A DNA stretch of 64,000 nt from Saussurea involucrata (Eukaryota > Streptophyta > Magnoliopsida > Asterales > Asteraceae), in contig CM066324.1 of assembly GCA_033807775.1 (NCBI GenBank), positions 134,035,501 through 134,099,500 of the forward strand, read 5' to 3'. Both the position numbers and the translations under genes were made by a program. Below the pieces are notes generated by a model that ran no database searches, was not told the origin of the DNA, and was given only the letters and a program-made list of their open reading frames with translations. Shown here one piece after another: positions 55,977 through 64,000 of the stretch. Within the stretch, counting starts at the first letter, position 1; each line of letters begins with the position of its first letter.

Positions 55977-57838
55977 GGCCCTCCGCAGCGCCTGCGGGCT
56001 CGGCCACGGGCTCGCTGCGGGTTGTGGTACGGGTGGCTCGGGCTTGGGGCTCGGGCTTGCCTTACGGGTTTGAAAACCCGAGGAACCCGAACATGTTTGT
56101 TTATTTAATTTTTTTTTTTAATTTTTTATTCAAACGGCTACTTTTTTTTAATTTTTTTTTCAATTTAATCACACTATATATATTAACCCTCAACCTCTTA
56201 TTTTTTCACACCAACAATCTCTCAAACTCTCTCAAACTTTTTCATTCTCTATATTTTAAACAATATGGATTCGCCACAACCCGGTTCACCGACTGCATCA
56301 TCATCATCCGTAGACACCGACGAGTTGTTGAATCTACAAAGAGAAGTTTTTCGACATGCTGCACAATGGATTTATGGTAGCACCGCCTCGTCGTCAACAA
56401 CAGAGAGGGCCGCGAACATAGAAAGAGGTCGAGTAGCTGCAAACGAGCGGCTTATGCGGGACTACTTTGGCAACAACCCAGTTTATACACCGGATATGTT
56501 TAGGCGGCGGTTCAGGATGAGCAGGCAACTATTCGAACGAATAGTTGAAGATTTAGCAGGAGAGTATCCGTATTTTACACTTCGGGTGGACGGCAGACGC
56601 AAACAAGGTTTTTCTCCGATACAAAAGTGTATTTCCGCTATTCGGCAATTGGCGTATGGAGTAAGTGCTGACGCACTTGACGAGTACATCCGTATGGGAG
56701 AGACAACGTCACGAAATTGTCTGTACAAATTCTGCACAGGTATTATTGAACTGTATGGTCAAAAATATTTACGCAAACCTACTTTTATTGATATTCAGAA
56801 GTTGTACGCCGCGCATGAAGCTAAACACGGATTTCCCGGCATGCTCGGCAGCATAGACTGTACTCATTGGGCGTGGGCAAATTGTCCGAATGCATGGCGA
56901 GGTCAATTCATGAGAGGTGATCATGAGCACCCGACAATCATGCTAGAAGCAGTGGCCTCTCAAGATCTATGGATCTGGCACGCATACTTTGGTGTTGCCG
57001 GTTCCAACAACGACATCAATGTTCTCAATCAGTCGCCCATCTTCAACGATGTATATGATGGAAAAGCACCCGACTGCCCTTTTGAGGTGAATGGAGCCAC
57101 CTACGAGCACGGATATTATCTAGCGGATGGGATATATCCGGAATGGGCTACTTTCGTAAAATCATTTACGTGCCCACGGGACCCTAAACGACAAAAATTC
57201 AAGTCCGCGCAAGAATCGGCACGTAAAGATGTTGAACGAGCTTTTGGCGTGCTTAAACAACGTTGGCATATACTTCATAACCCGGCACGCGGATGGGAAC
57301 CGACAAGATTGAGAAACATTATGTACGCTTGTGTCATATTACACAATATGATACTCGAAGACGAATACCATGCTATTTGTGGTGGCGATGACCACGGCCT
57401 TTTCACGAATGATAACGAAACCCAAATCAGTGAGGAACAACGCGCGGCAAATGTTCGAGAAGTCAAAAACCGAGCCACTCATAATAACCTTCGGTCGGAT
57501 TTGGTCGAACATATTTGGCGTATCCAAGTTCTCAACAATGACGACGAGTAGCTTTTTAAATTTATTTTGTAATTTTTAATTTTTTAATGAATGATTTGAA
57601 TTTTTATTTTTATTTTTATTATTTATCTTATTTTTATTTATTCAAAAATATATAAATATTTTTATTTTGTTAAATAATTAAATGTATAAATAAAAGAATT
57701 AAAAAAATGAGGTGGCGTTGATGTGGCATTGAGGGCTTGAGGGCTTTTAGTTATGCGCTGTGGGTGTTTAGGGCTTGAGGGCTTAGCTGATGTGGCGTTG
57801 AGGGCTTGAGGGCTTTTATTAATGCGGTGCGGATGACC
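55977..57838 (+). mobile_element. PIF/Harbinger element carrying only the transposase
   Basis: Flanked by TTA (55974-55976 and 57839-57841). The left end is GGCCCTCCGCAGCGCC, and the right end read inward is GGTCATCCGCACCGCAT. These are imperfect inverted repeats that resemble those of the element at 38960-40741. GAGGGCTTGAGGGCTT and GATGTGGC repeats lie near the right end. The 1,862-bp element has no Myb-type ORF. Confidence 0.87.
56265..57551 (+). CDS. Harbinger DDE transposase
   Basis: 428 residues, intact. After a Ser-rich N-terminus comes a helix-turn-helix-like part (about 117-150, FSPIQKCISAIRQLAYG). The nuclease domain has Asp 198 (GSIDCTHW), Asp 288 (YYLADGIYP) and Glu 324 (KDVERAFGVLKQRW), the expected DDE set. 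IILHNMI-like sequence (ACVILHNMILED) follows. The enzyme would cut at the terminal repeats and insert at TTA, usually with the help of a Myb-like partner that this element lacks. The Met start follows a pyrimidine-rich leader. Length is normal for the family, and no lesion is seen. Confidence 0.93.
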   Translation: MDSPQPGSPTASSSSVDTDELLNLQREVFRHAAQWIYGSTASSSTTERAANIERGRVAANERLMRDYFGNNPVYTPDMFRRRFRMSRQLFERIVEDLAGEYPYFTLRVDGRRKQGFSPIQKCISAIRQLAYGVSADALDEYIRMGETTSRNCLYKFCTGIIELYGQKYLRKPTFIDIQKLYAAHEAKHGFPGMLGSIDCTHWAWANCPNAWRGQFMRGDHEHPTIMLEAVASQDLWIWHAYFGVAGSNNDINVLNQSPIFNDVYDGKAPDCPFEVNGATYEHGYYLADGIYPEWATFVKSFTCPRDPKRQKFKSAQESARKDVERAFGVLKQRWHILHNPARGWEPTRLRNIMYACVILHNMILEDEYHAICGGDDHGLFTNDNETQISEEQRAANVREVKNRATHNNLRSDLVEHIWRIQVLNNDDE

Positions 57839-57841
57839 TTA

Positions 57842-58699
57842 GGTCAATTAATTAATCGATCAAGTACTATATTTAAAGTCTATAAAATCGACACATCTTC
57901 AACACAAATCACATCTTTGATTAGTCAAAATTCATACCCACCATCCACGTCTCAACTCAAGGATAAACCAAAAAGTGATGCTTCTTTTCTCCATTCGAAT
58001 TAGATACTCCAATGTCCATTTCAAGCATATAATTATTCGATTACAGATCGTATTTGATGGGTTATTGGAGTCCTGTATCAATTAAACATGGTCTTAAATA
58101 TACCTGTCTAGCTGATGTGAGATTTCAATACGTAAATGTGAGAGTTCCTACAAATATGTTCTTGGAGATTAATCTGCAATTTACCAAAAACCATGAAAGT
58201 GGGACCTAAACTTCAAAAAGTGCAAGAATCGTCCCTACTGTACTGATTTTGCTATTAAAGTAGTCCCAAGCTCTAACGCCGTCTAACAAATGGCCATTAA
58301 GTTAGGGGTATTTTCGTCTTTTTACTTTTTTTATTTTATTTAATTTTCTTTTCTTTTTTTGAAATGAACAGTAAAGTTCATGTGTTCATCGTGAGTTTTC
58401 TAAAAAAAATTGTGTTTGATTCTTGCTTTGGTTTATGTCCCTTTTATTAATTGTTTGAACTCACAAATCAATATCGTCAATGATTTGGAATAGTTAGAAT
58501 CGAAAATCATTCACAAAACAAAAGGCAAAGTGATCTTAATGTCGACGATTTGTATGTTCTTCGTGGATTTTTTATGGAGATCGATCTACAGATCTAAGTT
58601 GTGTTTTTGATCGATTTGATTCCACAGTTCACCTAGTTTTGTTATTTCGAGCATATTACTATTTTCAGAATCGAAAATGAAGCAGAAAACTGTGAGACA
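57842..58699. other. Gene-free stretch
   Basis: No gene. Around 58185-58320 (GGGACCTAAACTTC ... CTAACGCCGTCTAAC ... TTTTCGTC) the text resembles one arm of a foldback family of the GAGTAAA kind, but the other arm was not found. Confidence 0.35.
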
Positions 58700-59214
58700 A
58701 AATAAGGGCCAATTTAAACTTTAATTGTAACCAATTATGACAAAATAACATCCAACTTTATATAAAAGAGGAGGAATAACTATGAAGTTTCATAATTACA
58801 ATGCGGAATTCTTCTAATAACTTATTAATCTAACCGTGTCCACTACAATTAGATTAACTAAGTTATCTAAGTAAATCCACCAAAATCTCCAGGCATTATC
58901 TAACTCCTCTGCTTATCTCTTTAAGTTGAATGCATCAAAAGCTCTCGGCCCACATCCCCTTTACTTCCCTGAGCCTATACCTGGTAAGAAAATTTAATTT
59001 GAAAGATTAGGCTTACGCCTAGTGAGAACATTCAAATTCAAATCAAAGACATATAAACAAACCTGTTCTCCACCATTCTTACCATACCTATGCTCACCTC
59101 AACAATAGGATCATACCCGATCCTATGAATATGACTTACATTCAGTAGGTCATATTATCAAACCAGAATCCACTATAAATCTTTACAGGGTTCTAGATTT
59201 GTACTCTTATCCAA

Positions 59215-59445
59215 GAAATTACAAGTTACTTTATGCCTAATTCTTGGACCGGAAGTAGAGATTACAAGATACTTTATGCCTATCTCTCTTTCCCATGTGA
59301 AAGGGAATTACAAGTTGCTTTATGCCTATTCCTCATTTCACCTCCCACTATGAAATAGAAATTACAAGTTCCTTCATGCCTATTTCTTATTTCATAACAC
59401 CTTTACGAAATGGGAATTACAAATTACTTTATGTCTATTCCTCGT
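59215..59445 (-). repeat. Degenerate tandem repeat (ATTACAAGTTACTTTATGCC)
   Basis: Five copies of TTACAAGTTNCTTTATGCCT start near 59219, 59262, 59308, 59362 and 59417. The spacing rises from 43 to 55 bp because of variable linkers. Confidence 0.8.
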
Positions 59446-59609
59446 TACAATGCATAACAGTGCCTATGGATCCATTACACTTACTAGCGTATATGCCTAA
59501 CAACATATCACATCATATCTCATAACATATTCTCAACACTAAGATTACTAAATAACATATCGTATCCTCCTCTTCACTTACCCCCCCCCCCCTTCGACGA
59601 CTTAGCACG

Positions 59610-59880
59610 GGGGTTCCGGACATCATATGTTTCCGGACACCACATCTATCCGGACGTCATCACTTACCGGACGGCCTAACTTTCCGGACAACATAACTTT
59701 TCGGACAGCATAAGCAATCCGGATGACACCCGGAAACCAATGTAATCCGGATACCATCCGGTATCTTTTCATCCGGAAAAACTACGTAATAAACAAAACT
59801 TACCGGATAACTTCGTCTTGTCCGGGAACCTTCAAACAGAGGTTTCCGGATACTGTTCTTTTATCCGGAAAATACGACCT
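59610..59880. repeat. Cluster of TCCGGA/CCGGA motifs
   Basis: More than fifteen CCGGA or TCCGG motifs occur in about 270 bp, roughly every 15-20 bases, many as the palindrome TCCGGA. It follows a run of 12 or more Cs at 59581. Confidence 0.75.
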
Positions 59881-60490
59881 GCAGCCTATTTTTATAGTCC
59901 AAATCCATATCTGTTCTATTCAGCTTGTTTCGACACTTTCATTCAGTCCCAATACAGTTTATACACATGTCTTAACTTTTAATTTAACAGAAAATACGGA
60001 TTTAGGTCAAAATAAAGAATGAACTCACCTTTAGAGAAATAAACCCACTTCTTCTCAATCTGATTCCAAGCTGTTGCCAAAGATTGTGGAAATCAGATTC
60101 AACCAACAGATTCGTTTACAACCAAGCATTATCAACAAGTTTATACCTGAATCCAAAATGAATTTCTTACCAAAGTGAAGACCAAGGCTTTGGTTTTCCT
60201 CTTCTTTTCTTTCTTTCTTCTTTCTCTCTATTCTCTTTCTCTGATTCTCTAAACCGACCCAGCAAAAAGGAAATGAGATATTTCTCATATCTCAGCCCCT
60301 ATCCATACACACTATCTCTAAATGACCAAACCCACCTTTAAGTTTCCAACCTTACACAATAACCTCCAACTTTGGTTACTTAACTTTTAACCCCTTTAAA
60401 TACTTGTAAAGATAACACGCATATACAACTCAATTATAAAACACCTCATTTATATTAAAACATAATATAACGAAATTTCGGGATGTTACA

Positions 60491-61389
60491 ACCTCCTAAG
60501 ATGGTTGTGAGTATGATTTTTTAATAGGAAATAGGTCTTAGTAATTGCTAATGTTACATCAAAAACTTTTTCCTGATATGGCAACGAATAGTATAATAAA
60601 ACTTAAGGTAAAAATTCTGAATAACAAATTGTTTTATGTCATATCATGTTTTATGATGTTTTGTGACTTTTGTTTATAAAAAATGTATGAGTTCTTGATG
60701 TTTTATGAATTATGTTTATAAAAAAGGTATGGATAATTTATTGGATAAAACTTTGGATATAACAAAAATACAAATAGTCTGATTAGTAATTAATATTGGT
60801 ATAATTTTTTATTTACTAAGTTATAAATTTAACATCATATTCGGTTTTTATATAAATTTAACATTAATATATTAACGAACATAAAAAAATGCAAAATACA
60901 ATTTATATTACAATACAATAAAATACATTACATAATAAAAGTACAATTTAAACAGAAAATAAAGTTACATCGTTGTTCGTTTAAAAGTTGGGCAATACTA
61001 TTTGCATCCTTTTAATGTCAGAATCAGGTCAAGTAATGCATTAGGAATGTAAAAATTAAGTTTTTTGATATTGACGTGTGTGAGGAGGAAATCACTATGT
61101 AAGGGTGTATTTAGCGATTTATAGGGGTGCAATTAGCTTCCACCTAAAAGTTCTTGAAGTTGATGTTTGTACAGTCTCTTTTATGGTTCGATCATTGTTG
61201 TAGGATTCAGATTCATCTTGCTTAATAAACATTAAATTAAATATACAAACTATACGTTTTAATTTTTTAATACGTAATTATATTATTTATCAAATCACAT
61301 TTTTTTATAAATTAAAAAAGTATATATATTTTTAATTAAATTATTTAATTTTATTCTATAATAAATTATTTCTATTAACTTATAGTAAA
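60491..61389. other. Gene-free AT-rich stretch
   Basis: No coding region, repeat or signal can be supported. Near 60650-60730 TTTTATGA and TATGTTTATAAAAAA phrases recur. Confidence 0.35.
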
Positions 61390-61398
61390 TAATATTTA

Positions 61399-62864
61399 GA
61401 GTAAACTGCAATTTTGGTCCCTGTGGTATGTTGTTTGGCTCACCTTTGGTTCCCAGAAAAATTTTATTGCAGGAAAAACCCTGTGGTATGTAACAGTGCT
61501 CAATTTTGGTCCCTGGGGTGTAACACCGTTAATTGCAGCTGTTAAATGCCCCCCATGTGCCTTGCACATGAGGGCAGTTTGGTCCTTTTACTTTATTTCT
61601 ATGTTTTTCACTAAAGACAAAAACCACAGGGACCAAATTGCAATTACTATATACTATATTATATATAATATTATAATATATTAATTATATATGTATATAT
61701 TAATTTGAACGTCATCTTCATCCCATTTGAAAAGAAAAACAAAAGTAACAAACCCTAATTTGACTTTCTCCTTCCTGCAGCCACCACCACCGTAACCACC
61801 AACCGCCGCCATCTGCTGTCGCCACCATCACCGTAGCCACCCACCATCACCGTAACCACCCACCACCACCGTAACCACCACCACCGCACACATCACCACC
61901 GTAACCACCACCACCACCGCACCCACCACCACCGTAACCACCACCCACCGCCGCCATCTGTTGCCGCCACCACCACCTCCGCCTTCCTCTCGATCGCTGC
62001 AGCGCCACCACCACCGCACCTTCTCTCTCGTTCGATTTTCGGATCTGCATCATCAAAATGCGGAGTGCGAGTTGGTGGGCGAGTTTTTTCGTTCAAACGA
62101 GCCTCGAGGAGAACGAAGCAGCAGCAAAGAAGTTCGAGAGCATCGATTGCTGCTCTGGGTTCGATCTGGGTTGATCTCCATCGACGCCTCCATCTCCATC
62201 GAAGGGTTTCTTTTTTTCTCCTTCTGTTGGGTTCGATCTGGGTTGAAAAATGAACGAAACGATCGTGAAGAACATCGATTGCTGCTCCAGATCGAAGAGT
62301 TTATTTTTTTCTCCTTTTCTTGGGTTCGATTTGGGTTGAAGAACTGATAAGTTTGGTTTTGAATTTAGGAAATAAAATAGTTTTTTTCTATCAGATTTAT
62401 TTCCACGATTTGAATTCAGATTTGAGAATTGAAACATATTTGGTTTTGAATATTGGATTTGCTAATGTTATTAATGTTTTTGCAATTAGATTTGGATTCA
62501 GGAATTAGAAATTTATATTTCACTGATGATGATGAATTGGGTTTTTCATGATGGAGATGGGGATGATTATAGGGTTTTTTTGTTTAGTTTTTAATTATAG
62601 ATTTAAGTAAAAGGAAATTTCATTTTTGGCCCCTGTGATTTTTTTGTCTTTAGTGAAAAACAAAAGATAAAGTAAAATGACTAAAATGCCCTCATGTGAC
62701 TTGCACATGAGGGGCTTTAGCAGAGACAACCTAACGGTGTTAGTCCCGAGGGATCAAAACCGAGCACTTTTGCATACCACAGGGTTTTTCTTGCAATAAA
62801 AATTTTCTGGAGAACAAAGGTGAGCCAAACAACATACCACAGAGACCAAAATTGCAGTTTACTC
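61399..62864. mobile_element. Foldback MULE-like element with captured interior (candidate Pack-MULE)
   Basis: It starts GAGTAAACTGCAATTTTGG and ends CCAAAATTGCAGTTTACTC with a perfect 9-bp duplication TAATATTTA (61390-61398 and 62865-62873). The arms are about 240 bp. The unique middle (about 61650-62610) has CCACC/CGTAACCACC microrepeats (61780-61985) and four copies of GGGTTCGATYTGGGTTGA. These resemble a gene leader and intron, but no gene is identified. Confidence 0.82.
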
Positions 62865-62989
62865 TAATATTTATCTGTAATTTAATGTTGATGGGTTGTA
62901 TGTCAAAATCATACACATTTTAATGTCACACGACCCCATTTTTAACTCTTTCGTTTTAATTAATGAACAATTTTTTTATATTGTTCTTA

Positions 62990-63313
62990 GAGTAAATTAC
63001 ATTTTTAGTCCTTGTGGTATGTTGAAATTTTCTATTTTCGTCCTTAAGGTTTTGAAATTACAATTTTCATCCTTATGGTTTATAACTCATCACTTTTTTT
63101 TTCTTGTGATTTAAGTTTTATTGCTATTTTAATCCCTATGGTTTACAATTTATTTCTATTTTAGTCCTTCATACTTAAAAGTAGTATTTTGGTCTTAGGG
63201 ACGAAAATAGAAATGAATTACAAACCATAGAGACAAAAACTGAAATTTCTAAACCACAATGATGAAATTCGCAATTTATAGCAAACCATAGGGACGAAAA
63301 ACGTAATTTACTC
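62990..63313. mobile_element. 324-bp foldback MULE-like element
   Basis: It starts GAGTAAATTACATTTTTAG and ends ACGTAATTTACTC, with a perfect 9-bp duplication TTGTTCTTA (62981-62989 and 63314-63322). The two arms make up almost all of it. Confidence 0.85.
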
Positions 63314-63331
63314 TTGTTCTTATTAATTATA

Positions 63332-63655
63332 GAGTAAATTACATTTGTAGTCCCTATGGTTTGTTGAAAAATTCTATTTTCGTCCTTATGGTTTTGAAAT
63401 TGTGATTTTCATCCTCATGATTTATGATTGATCATATTTTTCGTCCTTATGATTTAAATTTATTGCTATTTTTATCCCTATGGTATACAATTCATTTCTA
63501 TTTTAGTCCTTCATTCTTAAAAGTAGGGTTTTAGTGTCTGGGACGAAAATAGAAATGAATTGCAAACCCTAAGGATGAAAACCGAAATTTCAAAACCACA
63601 GAGACGAAATCTGCAATTTTTACCAAACCACAGGGACGAAAAACGTAATTTACTC
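63332..63655. mobile_element. Second 324-bp foldback MULE-like element, directly adjacent
   Basis: Same family and length as its neighbour, with a perfect 9-bp duplication TTAATTATA (63323-63331 and 63656-63664). Its left duplication touches the right duplication of the first element, so only 18 bp lie between the two. Confidence 0.85.
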
Positions 63656-63893
63656 TTAATTATATTTATTAATGAGAAAAATTAAATGCACAAGCAATTA
63701 TTGTTGAATAGAACAAATATTTTAACGGTACACTATACTTTTATTTTGACTAAAACTGTAGTGTAAATCTAAACCACATAATACCTCTGTTATTTCTCCC
63801 TCAAAATCTCAATTAGTATTTTTGGAAAGAAGAACAAATACCCAAAAACAATAACTCTTTCTTCATTCTTTATTTCCTACTATTGTTTCCAAA

Positions 63894-64000
63894 ATGGCTA
63901 ATTGTGTTGCATTTCTGATCATTTGGGCATTGACATTCGCAATCACCTCATCGATGAACTCGCCGTTTGAGCCCAATTGGCTCGATATCGACCCCAAGGA
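63894..64000 (+). CDS. Start of a gene for a secreted protein (cut by the window end)
   Basis: The frame starts with ATG after an A-rich context and reads MANCVAFLIIWALTFAITSS and then MNSPFEPNWLDIDP. The first twenty residues form a good signal peptide. No family can be named from 35 residues. The ATG is about 230 bp downstream of the last foldback element, and the intervening sequence looks like a promoter and 5' UTR without a distinctive element. Confidence 0.65.
   Translation, partial: MANCVAFLIIWALTFAITSSMNSPFEPNWLDIDPK

Larger units (their letters stand above)
58700..60490 (-). repeat. Probable Ty3/gypsy-like LTR (solo or partial)
   Basis: The right end CGAAATTTCGGGATGTTACA is, on the minus strand, the typical start TGTAACATCCCGAAATTTCG. 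No primer site or coding region is attached. Inside are two repeat arrays (59215-59440 and 59610-59880). The left boundary and a target duplication were not found, so 58700 is a guess. A pyrimidine/purine-rich leader-like stretch (60160-60250) fits the start of transcription of such elements. Confidence 0.5.

Noticed and set aside
61828..62096. Gly/Val-rich minus-strand open frames
   Set aside because: They are products of the ACC/CGTAACC microrepeats within a foldback element, with no protein family features.

Overview
The window is plant nuclear DNA. It is AT-rich, its genes have GT-AG introns, and most of it consists of nested transposable elements. The families seen (Sirevirus-type Copia, Helitrons, PIF/Harbinger, foldback MULE-like elements with 9-bp target duplications, tRNA-derived SINEs, an early nodulin-like gene, DETOXIFICATION/MATE transporters) point to a eudicot. 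Asteraceae seems most likely to me, but that is an impression from repeat style and is not proven here.

Layout. 1-4310 is a decayed Copia element with an intact-looking 3' LTR. 4311-8689 is non-coding DNA with two Helitron-like 3' ends; it includes what looks like a captured first exon of ribosomal protein S21. 8985-9461 is a foldback element. 10798-24811 is an apparently intact seven-exon MATE transporter gene. Its first intron is about 10.5 kb and is packed with Helitron ends, a LINE tail, captured gene pieces, tandem repeats and a SINE. 26339-31969 is a foldback element split by a young gag-only LTR retrotransposon (TR-GAG type, minus strand). 32273-34074 is another foldback element, possibly a Pack-MULE. 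34233-38135 is a second, broken copy of the MATE gene. 38960-40741 is a Harbinger element carrying only the Myb/SANT-type ORF. 42678-54018 is a 5'-truncated Helitron whose Rep/helicase ORF is interrupted by a very young full-length Sirevirus-like Copia element (43332-51638, flanked by a perfect TATTT duplication). 54179-55068 is an early nodulin-like (phytocyanin) gene. 55977-57838 is a Harbinger element carrying only the transposase. 58700-60490 looks like a Ty3/gypsy-type LTR region. 61399-63655 holds three more foldback elements. The first 107 bases of a new gene with a signal peptide start at 63894.

How the parts relate. Host genes are few: MATE, its pseudogene, the phytocyanin-like gene and the partial last gene. 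Two pairs of mobile elements look complementary. The autonomous Sirevirus-like element and the gag-only element share LTR ends, primer site, polypurine-tract block and gag C-terminus. The two Harbinger elements each carry one half of the usual two-protein system, have related terminal repeats and both have TTA target duplications. The paralogous MATE copies give an internal empty-site control that dates some insertions relative to the gene duplication.
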